From: Moraxella sp.
GTDB taxonomy: Bacteria > Pseudomonadota > Gammaproteobacteria > Pseudomonadales > Moraxellaceae
Direction of reading: 5' to 3'
DNA length: 64,000 bases
Assembly (NCBI RefSeq): GCF_030525845.1
Contig: NZ_JAUNDY010000007.1
Span: 17,735 to 81,734, forward strand
Below the pieces are notes generated by a model. It did no database searches and was not told the origin of the DNA. It was given only the letters and a program-made list of their open reading frames with translations. Shown in pieces: positions 1-8,787 of the stretch (positions within the stretch are counted from its first letter, which is position 1; each line of letters opens with the position of its first letter). Position numbers and translations under genes: made by a program.

Positions 1-885
1 GACGAACTTGCCGAACAATTTGACGTGGTTAAGACAACTTTTGACGAAGCAAGCGAAGCCTTAGGCGTGGATTTGTGGGAGATTACCCACGATGAGACTC
101 GCCTGCATGACACCAAATACACTCAGCCTGCCCTATTGACCGCCAGTATTGCCATTTGGCGTATCATCACGCCTGTGCTGGCACGCCAAGACATCAAGCC
201 TGCCTATCTGGCAGGGCATTCTTTGGGTGAATACTCCGCACTCGTGGCAAGTGACGTGCTGAGTTTGGCGGAGGCAGTTTGTCTTGTCCACGAACGTGGC
301 AAACTCATGACGGACGCAGTAGCAGGCATGGACACACAAATGGCGGCGGTACTTGGTTTAGAAGATGAACAAGTGGCAAGCCTATGCGAAGATGCCACCG
401 AAAATGCAGGTATCGTGGATACTGCCAACTTTAACAGTCCTGCCCAAGTTGTCATCGCTGGCACACAAGTGGGCGTAACGCACGTCTTGACAGCGGTTGA
501 GACGCTGGGTAAAAAGGCTGTTCCACTCAAAGTCTCCGTGCCTTCGCATTGTGCTTTGATGAAGCCTGCCAGCGAAAAACTCTCAGAACTTCTAAACCAA
601 ACCGATTTTCACCCTGCGACCATTCCTGTCATTCAAAACCGCCATGCCGAAGTTCATAAGGGTACAGGCGACATCAAGCTTGCCTTGATCGAACAGCTCT
701 CCATGCCTGTTCAATGGACAAAAACCATGCAAAAACTGGCGGATAAACAAATCGAACTGGTCATCGAATGTGGACCTGGCAATGTGCTATCCAACCTTGC
801 CAAACGCCAAGAAACCCCGATTACTGCCCTACCTACTGACAAATTGGCACGTTTAGAAAAATTGGAGAATTTACATGAGTCGTAA
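1..885 (+). CDS. fabD: Malonyl-CoA:ACP transacylase (FabD), 5' end outside the window
   Basis: This enzyme moves malonyl groups from CoA to acyl carrier protein, which supplies extender units for type II fatty-acid synthesis in the cytoplasm. The reading frame is open from base 1, so the true start lies upstream; 294 residues are visible. The nucleophile-elbow motif GHSLGEYSAL carries the catalytic serine, and the C-terminal ECGPGNVLSNL is typical of the family. It overlaps fabG by 11 bases, so the two are translationally coupled, with acpP next in the usual fab order. Internal GTG codons such as the one at base 25 are not the start. Confidence 0.96.
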   Translation, partial: DELAEQFDVVKTTFDEASEALGVDLWEITHDETRLHDTKYTQPALLTASIAIWRIITPVLARQDIKPAYLAGHSLGEYSALVASDVLSLAEAVCLVHERGKLMTDAVAGMDTQMAAVLGLEDEQVASLCEDATENAGIVDTANFNSPAQVVIAGTQVGVTHVLTAVETLGKKAVPLKVSVPSHCALMKPASEKLSELLNQTDFHPATIPVIQNRHAEVHKGTGDIKLALIEQLSMPVQWTKTMQKLADKQIELVIECGPGNVLSNLAKRQETPITALPTDKLARLEKLENLHES

Positions 886-1603
886 GATTGTTTTGGTTAC
901 AGGAGCCAGTCGTGGCATTGGGCGTGCGATTGCTGAGCGATTTGCAGGTGACGGTCATTTTGTCATCGGTACTGCCACAAGCGAAAAAGGGGCAGAAGCC
1001 ATTGAAGAGTATCTGGGCGAGTCAGGGGGCATTGGACGTGTGTTAGATGTATGCGATGATGAAGCCATCGACAAACTCTTTGAAGAAATTGACAGCGTGT
1101 ATGGCTCGGTCAATGTCCTTGTCAATAACGCTGGCATTACCAAAGACGGCTTACTCATGCGCATGAAAGATGAGGATTGGGTGAGTGTCATTGACACCAA
1201 CCTCACCGCCATCTATCGCACCTCTCGCCGTGCTGTGCGTGGCATGATGAAAGCTCGTTTTGGGCGAATCATCAACATTACCTCTGTGGTCGGTCAAATG
1301 GGTAACGCCGGTCAAACCAACTACGCATCTAGTAAAGCAGGCGTGGAGGGCTTTACTCGTGCCTTAGCCCGTGAAATCGGCTCTCGTGGCGTTACCGTCA
1401 ACTGTGTCGCTCCTGGTTTTATCGAAACGGACATGACCGAGGAGCTAGACGAACGCCTCATCAGCTCCATGCTGGACGCTGTACCAGTTGGTCGCATGGG
1501 TCAGCCTCATGAGATTGCGGCGGCGGTTGCTTTTTTGGCGAGCGATGACGCCAGCTACATCACAGGAGAAGTGCTGGCGGTCAATGGTGGCATGTACATG
1601 TGA
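875..1603 (+). CDS. fabG: 3-oxoacyl-ACP reductase (FabG)
   Basis: FabG is the NADPH-dependent reductase of the first reductive step in each cycle of fatty-acid elongation. It is a short-chain dehydrogenase/reductase of 242 aa, the normal length. The N-terminal GASRGIGRAIAE is the Rossmann nucleotide-binding loop, NNAG is the structural motif, and the catalytic set is Ser in ITSVVG plus Tyr and Lys in YASSKAG. The C-terminus ITGEVLAVNGGMYM is typical of FabG. The ATG lies inside the end of fabD, showing an operon. Confidence 0.97.
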   Translation: MSRKIVLVTGASRGIGRAIAERFAGDGHFVIGTATSEKGAEAIEEYLGESGGIGRVLDVCDDEAIDKLFEEIDSVYGSVNVLVNNAGITKDGLLMRMKDEDWVSVIDTNLTAIYRTSRRAVRGMMKARFGRIINITSVVGQMGNAGQTNYASSKAGVEGFTRALAREIGSRGVTVNCVAPGFIETDMTEELDERLISSMLDAVPVGRMGQPHEIAAAVAFLASDDASYITGEVLAVNGGMYM

Positions 1604-1658
1604 TTGTTAAGTAAGTGTTGTAAAAATATTAAAACGTGAACAAACGTACTAATAGCAC

Positions 1659-1687
1659 TTGCACAAATCACAAAAATGTTTTATCAT
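1659..1687 (+). promoter_or_regulatory. Predicted sigma70 promoter for acpP
   Basis: TTGCAC and TATCAT are separated by 17 bases in the gap between fabG and acpP. This would give acpP its own transcript, as expected for a very highly expressed carrier protein. The call rests on consensus match and position only. Confidence 0.5.
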
Positions 1688-1748
1688 AGGCATAATTTTT
1701 AACAAACCTAATTTGTTAATTTCATCCTTACCTATTTTGGAGTATCTC

Positions 1749-1982
1749 ATGAGCGATATTGAAGCAAAAGTAAAAGCAGCCGTTGCCGAGCAACTTAGCC
1801 TAAATGCTGACGACATTAACAACGCTGCGTCTTTTATGGACGATTTGGGTGCAGACTCACTAGACTTGGTTGAGCTTGTCATGGCGTTTGAAACCGAATT
1901 TGGCATTACCATTCCTGATGAGGATTCAGCAGAGCTAACCACCGTCCAAAAGGCGATTGATTACGTTTCTGCCAAACTCTAA
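1749..1982 (+). CDS. acpP: Acyl carrier protein (AcpP)
   Basis: AcpP carries growing acyl chains on a 4'-phosphopantetheine arm for fatty-acid and lipid A synthesis. The product is 77 aa, acidic, with the arm attached at Ser in [10 protein letters not shown]. The chosen ATG gives [16 protein letters not shown], the standard N-terminus; an in-frame upstream start at 1659 would add a non-homologous stretch over the promoter. It sits directly after fabG and is followed by a strong terminator. Confidence 0.97.
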   Translation: MSDIEAKVKAAVAEQLSLNADDINNAASFMDDLGADSLDLVELVMAFETEFGITIPDEDSAELTTVQKAIDYVSAKL

Positions 1983-2006
1983 TCATAAGTTTGATAAGTC
2001 AAACAC

Positions 2007-2035
2007 AAAACCATCTCATTTTGAGATGGTTTTTT
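2007..2035 (+). terminator. Rho-independent terminator after acpP
   Basis: A 12-base perfect stem (AAAACCATCTCA paired with TGAGATGGTTTT) with a 3-base loop is followed by a run of T. It closes the fab operon. Confidence 0.9.
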
Positions 2036-2163
2036 GCGGATGGAACACATGGCGTTAAGACGACATTACAAAACATAACAATTTTATGCAAAAATCCAGT
2101 GCAAATTTTGGGATTTTGTACTAAGATAATGAAGCGTCTCATTTATTTTTACGGAGGTTTTTT

Positions 2164-2643
2164 ATGGGTATTTTTAGTTTTGCCAAAGACATCGGCGATA
2201 AAGTATTTAACCGAGACAAAAAAGAGGAGGCTACCCAAGCCCCATCAGCACCTGCCGAGCCTAATGCTCAGGAGATTGCCAATTTGCTACTTGCTCGCGT
2301 TCAAGCCAATGCCAAAGTTGAGGGTCTAAAAGTCAGCTACAACGGCAATACTGACACTGTGGTACTATCAGGTGTGGCAGCTTCCCAAGCCGACCGTGAA
2401 AAAGCAGTGTTGGCAGCAGGTAACGTGCAGTACGTTGCTCAGGTTGAGGATAACATGACCGTTGCCACTCCTGAACCAGAATCACGTTTTTATACTGTCA
2501 AATCAGGCGACACCTTATCCAAAATCGCCAAAGAAATGTACGGCAATGCTAACGAATACAACAAAATCTTTGAGGCAAACCGTCCGCTACTTAGCGACCC
2601 CAACAAGATTTATCCAGGTCAAGTGCTTCGCATTCCTGCCTAA
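2164..2643 (+). CDS. BON-LysM protein, Kbp/YgaU-like
   Basis: The product is 159 aa with an N-terminal BON domain (about residues 35-100) and a C-terminal LysM domain (about 110-158, beginning FYTVKSGDTLSKIAKEMYG). The start MGIFSFAKDIGDKVF has no signal peptide and matches the E. coli Kbp (YgaU) layout, a small potassium-binding cytoplasmic protein. That function is inferred from architecture. An ACGGAGG ribosome site lies 6-7 bases before the ATG. The gene is monocistronic with its own terminator. Confidence 0.88.
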   Translation: MGIFSFAKDIGDKVFNRDKKEEATQAPSAPAEPNAQEIANLLLARVQANAKVEGLKVSYNGNTDTVVLSGVAASQADREKAVLAAGNVQYVAQVEDNMTVATPEPESRFYTVKSGDTLSKIAKEMYGNANEYNKIFEANRPLLSDPNKIYPGQVLRIPA

Positions 2644-2650
2644 ATACACT

Positions 2651-2677
2651 AAACACCTTGATATTCAAGGTGTTTTT
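2651..2677 (+). terminator. Terminator after the BON-LysM gene
   Basis: Stem AAACACCTT/AAGGTGTTT with a 7-base loop runs into a T tract, 8 bases after the stop codon. Confidence 0.85.
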
Positions 2678-2693
2678 ATTTGGGCAAAAAAGC

Positions 2694-2725
2694 AAAACCA
2701 CAAACTTGGGGGAGTTTGTGGTTTT
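2694..2725. terminator. Second perfect hairpin, likely bidirectional terminator
   Basis: A 13-base perfect inverted repeat (AAAACCACAAACT with AGTTTGTGGTTTT) and a 6-base loop ends in T on both strands. It lies between the convergent BON-LysM and coaE genes and probably serves coaE. The 160 bases from here to coaE contain no gene I can support. Confidence 0.75.
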
Positions 2726-2884
2726 ATGGGGTTACTACCTGCTCTATCCGTAGGATCGTCCATCGTATCAGCATTCTTCCATGTCGGCTTATCCGTTTGC
2801 CATCTCCTTGCTGATGTGTGTATTATGCCAAAACTTACCCACCAAGAAAATACGCAAAAATCGTCAATGCGTGTAAGCCAATGC

Positions 2885-3532
2885 CTACAAAGCATTTGCC
2901 AAAAATAAGTATTTTTGATGTAACTGATTGATTTGACGATATAAATCATCTAAATTCCCTGAATTACCAATGACATCATCGGCATAAGAGAGACGATTTT
3001 TTCGGTCGATTTGCTTTTTGATGATGGCTAAAATACCTTCTTCGTTCTGATCATCTCTCTGTTTGGCACGATGGATTTGAACATCGGTGGGTACGTCCAC
3101 AACCAGTATGCGACTGCAAAAGGCGGTTAGACCTCTGTCTGTGATGATATTGCCATTGGTTTTTATACTTTCTAAAAGTAGAGGGGCTGATAAGATGGCG
3201 TAAGGGCTTGTGGTGTGGGCGAGTTCTTGATGTATTTGCTCTCTGATGGCAGGGTGCATGATGGCGTTTAGTTTGGCAAGTTTATCAGGGTCGTTAAAGA
3301 CCATTTGGCGTAGGCGAGGGCGGTTGAGTTCGCCATTTGGGGCGATGTCGCATCCGAAAGCCTCTTGTAGAGTTGTGATGATGGGCGAGCCTTTGGCGGT
3401 AATGGTGTGGCTAATGACATCAGCGTCCACCACATCAATGCCAAGCGTGGCAAAATAATCGCTGACCGCAGTTTTTCCGCTACCGATACCGCCTGTCAGT
3501 CCGATGATGAGTTTGTTATTTGGGTTTGTCAT
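2885..3532 (-). CDS. coaE: Dephospho-CoA kinase (CoaE)
   Basis: CoaE phosphorylates the 3'-hydroxyl of dephospho-CoA, the last step of CoA synthesis. The P-loop GLTGGIGSGKTAV begins near residue 9, followed by VDADVISH and the LID-like QRDDQNEEG segment. The chosen ATG gives 215 aa and places the P-loop at the normal distance; the frame stays open upstream to 3676 but that stretch overlaps the start of divergent tsaD. coaBC, an earlier gene of the same pathway, is also in this window. Confidence 0.95.
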   Translation of the reverse strand: MTNPNNKLIIGLTGGIGSGKTAVSDYFATLGIDVVDADVISHTITAKGSPIITTLQEAFGCDIAPNGELNRPRLRQMVFNDPDKLAKLNAIMHPAIREQIHQELAHTTSPYAILSAPLLLESIKTNGNIITDRGLTAFCSRILVVDVPTDVQIHRAKQRDDQNEEGILAIIKKQIDRKNRLSYADDVIGNSGNLDDLYRQINQLHQKYLFLANAL

Positions 3533-3570
3533 GATGGTTTTGATGGATAAAAATACCATCATACACAATC

Positions 3571-3601
3571 CTGTCAAATAAAGCCAATAAAATGATATAA
3601 T
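3571..3601 (+). promoter_or_regulatory. Predicted promoter for tsaD, extended -10
   Basis: An extended -10 (TGATATAAT, ending at 3601) lies 25 bases before tsaD. A weak -35 (CTGTCA) sits 19 bases upstream. It lies in the gap between divergent coaE and tsaD. Confidence 0.5.
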
Positions 3602-3626
3602 GGATAAAAATTTAAGATGATGTATT

Positions 3627-4661
3627 ATGAAAATTTTAGGTTTAGAAACCTCCTGTGATGAGACAGGGCTTGCCATTTATGATAGCGAACTCAATGACGG
3701 TAAGGGCGGTGTGCTTGCTCAGGTTTTGTACAGCCAAATTGAGCTACATGCCATGTATGGTGGCGTGGTGCCAGAGCTTGCCAGTCGAGACCATATTCGT
3801 AAATTAGTGCCACTACTGCACGAACTGCTTGATAAAGCCAAGCTTGACAAGCATGAAATTGATGCGGTCGCCTATACCAAAGGACCGGGCTTGATTGGGG
3901 CGTTAATGACAGGGGCGTTATTTGGGCGGACGCTGGCTTATGCGTTGGGCGTGCCTGCCATCGGTGTTCATCACATGGAGGGGCATTTGCTTGCTCCAAT
4001 GATTGAGCATGGTGGACTAGCATTTCCTTTTGTGTGCCTGCTTGTCTCAGGCGGTCATACCATGCTGGTGCGTGCCGATGGCGTGGGGCGGTACACCATC
4101 TTGGGCGAATCCATCGATGATGCGGTGGGAGAGTGCTTTGATAAAACTGCCAAGATGCTTCGCTTGCCCTATCCAGGAGGTCCTAACGTAGAGAGACTTG
4201 CCAAAGATGGCAACCCTCGTGCTTATGAGTTGCCACGTCCCATACTCTCTCGTGGTTTGGATTTTAGTTTTAGCGGCATGAAAACCGCCGTCCATAACCT
4301 CATCAAAGACACAAAGGGTAGTGATGATGACCCTGCCATCAGGGCGGATATTGCCGCTAGCTTTCAATATGCCGTAGTGGATACGTTGGTCAAAAAATGC
4401 ACCAAAGCCCTAAATGAAACAGGGCTTGACAAATTGGTCATTGCAGGGGGTGTATCTGCCAATCAAACGCTACGCACCGAACTTGAAAAATCTTTATCAA
4501 GGATAAATGCTCATGTGCATTACGCACCATTACATCTGTGTACCGATAATGGGGCGATGATTGCCTATGCTGGCTACTGTCGCCTAAAAATGGGTGGGGC
4601 AGATGATTTGGGTGTGTCTTGTGTGCCAAGATGGAGCATGGAGAGTTTGGAGGCAGTTTAG
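3627..4661 (+). CDS. tsaD: tRNA N6-threonylcarbamoyladenosine transferase subunit TsaD
   Basis: TsaD, with TsaB and TsaE, places the threonylcarbamoyl group on A37 of ANN-decoding tRNAs. At 344 aa it is full length. It has the ASKHA-fold start [10 protein letters not shown], the metal-binding HHMEGH, the nucleotide site LLVSGGHT, and [10 protein letters not shown] near the C-terminus. It is divergent from coaE and followed by rpe after a 64-base gap. Confidence 0.97.
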   Translation: MKILGLETSCDETGLAIYDSELNDGKGGVLAQVLYSQIELHAMYGGVVPELASRDHIRKLVPLLHELLDKAKLDKHEIDAVAYTKGPGLIGALMTGALFGRTLAYALGVPAIGVHHMEGHLLAPMIEHGGLAFPFVCLLVSGGHTMLVRADGVGRYTILGESIDDAVGECFDKTAKMLRLPYPGGPNVERLAKDGNPRAYELPRPILSRGLDFSFSGMKTAVHNLIKDTKGSDDDPAIRADIAASFQYAVVDTLVKKCTKALNETGLDKLVIAGGVSANQTLRTELEKSLSRINAHVHYAPLHLCTDNGAMIAYAGYCRLKMGGADDLGVSCVPRWSMESLEAV

Positions 4662-4725
4662 CCATCGCAATTTTACCCAAAATCTGCTATGATACGCCAA
4701 CTTTACCTATCATTTATGATTGATT

Positions 4726-5421
4726 ATGAAAATTTTACCTAAGCAACAATTTTTAATCGCCCCTTCGATTTTGTCGGCGGATTTTGCTCGTTTGGGCGAG
4801 GGCACCCAAGCGGTGCTAGATGCTGGGGCGGACGTGGTGCATTTTGACGTGATGGACAATCACTATGTGCCAAATCTCACCTTTGGGGCGATGGTTTGTA
4901 AGGCATTAAAAGATTATGGCATTACCGCTCCGATTGATGTGCATTTGATGGTAAAACCTGTTGATAGAATGATTGAGGAATTTATCAAAGCAGGGGCAGA
5001 CATCATCACTTTCCATCCAGAAGCAAGCGAGCATATTGACAGAAGTTTACAACTCATCAAAGATAGTGGGGTCAAATGTGGTTTGGTATTTAACCCTGCC
5101 ACGCCTTTACATTATCTCGATTATACCATTGACAAACTCGACCAGATTCTCATCATGAGCGTGAATCCCGGTTTTGGCGGTCAAAAGTTCATCGACTTTA
5201 CGCTTGATAAAGTGCGTGCGGTGCGAAAGATGATTGATGAGCGTGGGCTGGATATTCGCTTGGAGATTGACGGTGGCGTGAACCCTACCAACATCCGTGC
5301 CATTGCGGACGCTGGCGTGGATATGTTTGTGGCGGGGTCGGCGATTTTTAGTCAGCCTGATTATAAAGCGGTGATTGACAGTATGCGTGATGAGCTTGCC
5401 CAGTCGGTGCGTGCGTCATGA
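4726..5421 (+). CDS. rpe: Ribulose-phosphate 3-epimerase (Rpe)
   Basis: Rpe interconverts ribulose 5-phosphate and xylulose 5-phosphate in the pentose phosphate pathway. The 231-aa TIM-barrel protein has [14 protein letters not shown], the metal-binding [14 protein letters not shown] and HLMV segments, [12 protein letters not shown] and the late EIDGGVNP. The ATG at 4726 is preferred over an upstream TTG two codons earlier. Its stop overlaps the next small membrane gene by 4 bases. Confidence 0.97.
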   Translation: MKILPKQQFLIAPSILSADFARLGEGTQAVLDAGADVVHFDVMDNHYVPNLTFGAMVCKALKDYGITAPIDVHLMVKPVDRMIEEFIKAGADIITFHPEASEHIDRSLQLIKDSGVKCGLVFNPATPLHYLDYTIDKLDQILIMSVNPGFGGQKFIDFTLDKVRAVRKMIDERGLDIRLEIDGGVNPTNIRAIADAGVDMFVAGSAIFSQPDYKAVIDSMRDELAQSVRAS

Positions 5422-5756
5422 GCGAATCTGGTCAAACCCCAAACCCCATTTCCCCAAACGCTCGCCCAAGCCTTGTTCCTATTGGGCTCACCATTGGGCT
5501 TGGGGTGTTTGCCTTGATTTTGGCATTGGCGGGTTATGGTTTTCGCTTACTGGCAGGGCATGATGTCGGTGCGGTGGTGCGTCATGCCTCTGTGGTGGTG
5601 TCGTTTTTTATGATTGTTGTGCCAAGTTTGTTTGTGGGTGGGGCAAAATTATCCAACAAATTTCAAGGCACTAACATCCAAACTCGCAACGCTCTAACGC
5701 TTGGGTTTTTGATTTCGTGCGTGGCGATTTTGACGATTATGGGGCGGTATAGCTGA
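5418..5756 (+). CDS. Small integral membrane protein of unknown function
   Basis: This 112-aa protein has a polar, proline-rich N-terminus and about three hydrophobic segments (roughly residues 21-45, 57-75 and 91-108). I do not recognise the family. It overlaps rpe by 4 bases (ATGA) and touches the next gene by 1 base (TGATG), so all three are translationally coupled. The coupling and normal codon use argue that it is a real gene. Confidence 0.75.
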   Translation: MSESGQTPNPISPNARPSLVPIGLTIGLGVFALILALAGYGFRLLAGHDVGAVVRHASVVVSFFMIVVPSLFVGGAKLSNKFQGTNIQTRNALTLGFLISCVAILTIMGRYS

Positions 5757-6070
5757 TGAAAATTACCAACATATTGCCCGACCGCTTTGTCCCCAAAGAC
5801 ATTCCCAAAGGCTTGATTTTGGCATTGGTGGTCATCATCATGCTCATGAGTTTGTCCGCTTATCGCTATGGGCAGGGCAACAGCGTGCAGGGCTGGCTAC
5901 ATGTTTTGGAAAATTGGGTGCTGTATTTGTTTTTAATTCCCAGTTGTACCGCTTTGGTGAGTATGCCTATCAAATACCGTGATGATACCTTTGATGTGCG
6001 AATGGCGTATTATTTGGGAATGTTTGTGGGGCTACTGTTTATGATGGCAAAACTTCGCTATTGGCGTTAA
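5756..6070 (+). CDS. Small integral membrane protein of unknown function
   Basis: This 104-aa product has three predicted membrane segments (about residues 18-37, 48-70 and 83-100) separated by short charged loops such as PIKYRDDTFDVRM. I do not recognise a family. Its ATG shares a base with the preceding stop, so it belongs to the rpe transcript. It may work with its upstream neighbour, but nothing in the sequence names a role. Confidence 0.75.
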   Translation: MKITNILPDRFVPKDIPKGLILALVVIIMLMSLSAYRYGQGNSVQGWLHVLENWVLYLFLIPSCTALVSMPIKYRDDTFDVRMAYYLGMFVGLLFMMAKLRYWR

Positions 6071-6088
6071 GATTTTTGGAGTGCAAAG

Positions 6089-6571
6089 ATGAAAATTATC
6101 CACGTTGGCGTATTGGCGATATTGTTTTTAACCGCTTGTCAAAGCAATGATATCCAAAAAAGTAGCGATATTCAACAAACACAAGTCCACATGCAGGATT
6201 TGGGAGGGGATTATCAAGTATTACCCATGACGGCACAGGCTTTAAGTGGTGTATGGCAATTACAAGATAGCTCACTTGTGGGGAGTGATAATCAAGCATT
6301 AAAATTGCACTTTGATGATGGCGTGGTCTCTGTGGTAAATGGTTGCAACAACATCAAAGCTGGCTATCGGGTGTCATCACAACTAAGCATTGACAGACCC
6401 ATGTCTACTCGCATGATGTGCGATGAGACACTGATGGCGTTGGATAATTTGGCAAGTAGTTTGCTGGGCGGACAGATGACTTTATATGAAAGCTCGTCAT
6501 CAGGAAAGGTGTTTCTTGGTATCCAAGTTGGCGATAAGGTTTATCGACTGACAAAAGTCTCATCATTTTAG
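6089..6571 (+). CDS. META-domain (HslJ-like) lipoprotein
   Basis: This 160-aa protein starts with a lipoprotein signal (lipobox LTAC, Cys at about residue 17), so it is predicted to be lipid-anchored. Residues about 50-155 form a META domain with the hallmark GVWQLQD start and VNGCNN core, plus RMMC later. META proteins such as E. coli HslJ are linked to stress or antibiotic tolerance, but the molecular role is unsettled. It follows the small membrane genes by 18 bases and could be in the same transcript. Confidence 0.85.
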   Translation: MKIIHVGVLAILFLTACQSNDIQKSSDIQQTQVHMQDLGGDYQVLPMTAQALSGVWQLQDSSLVGSDNQALKLHFDDGVVSVVNGCNNIKAGYRVSSQLSIDRPMSTRMMCDETLMALDNLASSLLGGQMTLYESSSSGKVFLGIQVGDKVYRLTKVSSF

Positions 6572-6591
6572 ATGTGGGCGATGATTTGTAT

Positions 6592-7251
6592 TTAATCCGC
6601 CCACGCCATTTTTAAAATACCAGCAATCACAAAAGGTGAGATAATCACCGCTAAAATACTCCCCGCCCCAAGTAGGGCAAGTGTTGGCAAACCGTTTAGT
6701 CCCGTACTGTGCAAATCGACTGCCCCTGTCGCGAAAATCAGCACAGGCAGTTGCATGGGTAGGGCGATGAGTGGGACGAGTACCGCCCCGTTTTTGAGTG
6801 TGAGTGTGAGTGAGCTTGCGATGGCGGACAGCATGAGAAGCATGGGCGACCCCACCACAATCGACAGGGCGAGCATGAGTGCGTCATTTGTGGGTAGGTT
6901 GAATAATGGAATTGCCAAAAAAGACAACACCGCCACAAATCCTGCACTAAACAGCCAATGCACCCACAGCCTGACCGCGACCCATGTGGGGACGGACGCA
7001 CCTGATACGACAAGCTGGGCAAGGGTGCCATTGTCAAAATCGGGGCGAAACAATTCTTCAATGCCCATGACAAGCGACAATAACACCGCTATCCACACCG
7101 CCGAACTTGCCAGACGTAAAAGTGTGGCAGGTTCAGCCCCAATGGCAAGCGGAAATAGCGTAATGATGAGTAAGAATAGTACGAGTGGATATAGCCACGA
7201 TACCGCTCCTTGTCGTTTGATGTGCCATTCTCGGCGTAGTAACTCTTTCAT
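6592..7251 (-). CDS. ccmB: Heme exporter membrane subunit CcmB
   Basis: CcmB is a membrane subunit of the CcmABCD complex that supplies heme for cytochrome c maturation. The 219-aa protein has about six hydrophobic segments and the typical opening LLRREWHIKRQG, then FRPDFDNGTLAQLV after the second helix. It overlaps ccmA by 4 bases (ATGA). The usual next gene, ccmC, is absent: the strand ends facing the convergent META lipoprotein gene, so the rest of the ccm set must lie elsewhere. Confidence 0.93.
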   Translation of the reverse strand: MKELLRREWHIKRQGAVSWLYPLVLFLLIITLFPLAIGAEPATLLRLASSAVWIAVLLSLVMGIEELFRPDFDNGTLAQLVVSGASVPTWVAVRLWVHWLFSAGFVAVLSFLAIPLFNLPTNDALMLALSIVVGSPMLLMLSAIASSLTLTLKNGAVLVPLIALPMQLPVLIFATGAVDLHSTGLNGLPTLALLGAGSILAVIISPFVIAGILKMAWAD

Positions 7252-7850
7252 TGGGCGAACTCCGCCAAATCTAAGCGTTTATTTGCCCCTTGCATGGCTT
7301 GGTGGCTTGTGGCAAGTACTGCCCCACCTGCTTTGGCAAATTCTTGCATACGCTGTTCTAATTTACCCACCATGCTCACATCTAGGGCAGTCAAAGGCTC
7401 GTCCAGTAGCCATAAGGGGGCATGAGTTGGGGTCATGATGAATAGTCGTGCCAAACCAATTCGCCGTTTTTGTCCTGCTGATAACTGCACGCTTGATGTA
7501 TCGCCCAAACCATACAGCCCCACCATGTCAAGGGCGGTATCTATCATCTCATCGTCCGTTTGTATGTCGTATAGGGCGAGTAAAAATCGTAAATTTTGGG
7601 CGACAGTCAAGGCAGGGCTAATGCCAAGCTGGTGCGAGACGTACACCAATTTGGATTTGGTGATGTGTCCGTGTGGGGTGGGGAGCAGTCCTGCGATTTG
7701 GTTTAATAGGGTGGTTTTGCCAAGTCCGTTCTCGCCAATCAAATGGCAAATGTCCCCTGCCAACAAGGTCAGATTGACCTGCTCGCACAACACAAAATCG
7801 CCACGCCCCACGCTCACATCATCAAGGCTTAAAATCGCTGAATCGCCCAT
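7248..7850 (-). CDS. ccmA: Heme exporter ATP-binding subunit CcmA
   Basis: This is the ABC ATPase that powers release of heme-loaded CcmE during cytochrome c maturation. The 200-aa protein has Walker A GENGLGKTTL, signature LSAGQKRRIGLARL, Walker B LWLLDEP and the switch-region ATSHQ. The ATG at 7850 is preferred over a GTG three codons upstream. It is coupled to ccmB. Confidence 0.95.
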   Translation of the reverse strand: MGDSAILSLDDVSVGRGDFVLCEQVNLTLLAGDICHLIGENGLGKTTLLNQIAGLLPTPHGHITKSKLVYVSHQLGISPALTVAQNLRFLLALYDIQTDDEMIDTALDMVGLYGLGDTSSVQLSAGQKRRIGLARLFIMTPTHAPLWLLDEPLTALDVSMVGKLEQRMQEFAKAGGAVLATSHQAMQGANKRLDLAEFAQ

Positions 7851-8112
7851 AACACACACAATAAATAAAACGTTATCATATCAAATTTTGGGGTAAATTG
7901 AAATTGACTTTATGTTAATGGTGTTTTTACATGGGATTTTGGGGCGTGTCGAATTTTTAATATAAAATACTGAAAATATTTCTAAATCATTGCCAATTTG
8001 TAAATAATATGATCACGGTTTGGTATGCTCCAATCTTTTATTGTAAAAAGGCTTTTTAAAATGTCCATTTTTTGCTATGCTAAACGATGGTATCTATGTT
8101 GTGGTAATAAAG

Positions 8113-8772
8113 ATGTTTAAAAAAATTAAAAGTTTATTTGCAAAACCCCAAACGGACAATCAAACCAAAAGTGAGCTTGCCAATACAGGGACGAGGGACG
8201 TTCGCCCAAAAAATGAGGGGGTATCAGCCACCAAAAACGCCCACCCCATTACCAGCCAAATCATGACGTGGCTTGACAAGCAGGACTGGAAATACGACCA
8301 CCGCACCCCCAGCGAGGGGCATATCCATCATCTTATCATGGGATTTAGCGACCGTGAAAATGATTGGACGTGCGTGTTTCGCATTAATGAAGAAAACCAG
8401 CTGGTAACGATATTCGGTATCCTTGAAAATAGCGTGCCAGTCAGTCATTATACTGCCATGCTGATGGAGCTTGCCAAGATGAACATGAATGTGGGGTTTG
8501 GTGGGATTGAATTTGACCCCACCGATGGCGAAGTGCGTGCCAAAGTGGCGTTTGATGTGGAGTTTAGTCCGCTAAGTGATAAGGCGCTTGGTTGTTATTT
8601 GCAAGCGGTGGCGGGCTTGACCGAAGTGGCACGAAACATCATGCACATTGTGCTGGCGGACGATGAGCCGAGCCAATTTGCAGGGGATTATATTGACGTG
8701 GGCGATGAAGTACGAGCGGTAGTTGATGACGAAAAACGCACTTTCTTTTTGCCCACCCAAACCACCCAATAA
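8113..8772 (+). CDS. YbjN-domain protein
   Basis: The product is 219 aa: a basic, low-complexity N-terminus (MFKKIKSLFAKPQ) and a YbjN domain over about residues 55-200, including FRINEENQLVTIFGILE. YbjN proteins have a type III secretion chaperone-like fold; E. coli YbjN affects stress responses and motility, with mechanism unclear. The ATG at 8113 is chosen because the frame upstream to 8077 lacks a ribosome site. The 260 bases upstream, between this gene and divergent ccmA, hold no other gene. Confidence 0.75.
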   Translation: MFKKIKSLFAKPQTDNQTKSELANTGTRDVRPKNEGVSATKNAHPITSQIMTWLDKQDWKYDHRTPSEGHIHHLIMGFSDRENDWTCVFRINEENQLVTIFGILENSVPVSHYTAMLMELAKMNMNVGFGGIEFDPTDGEVRAKVAFDVEFSPLSDKALGCYLQAVAGLTEVARNIMHIVLADDEPSQFAGDYIDVGDEVRAVVDDEKRTFFLPTQTTQ

Positions 8773-8787
8773 TTTTTAGGATGATTG

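Noticed and set aside
1991..2329. 112-aa plus-strand frame over the acpP terminator
   Set aside because: It begins in the terminator region and overlaps the BON-LysM gene in another frame; there is no start signal.
2665..2949. Minus-strand 94-aa open frame between the BON-LysM gene and coaE
   Set aside because: It overlaps the end of coaE and runs through two hairpins; the peptide has no recognisable domain and no ribosome site.
6755..7438. Plus-strand 227-aa open frame across ccmB
   Set aside because: It is antisense to clear CcmB and CcmA coding and its peptide is low-complexity.
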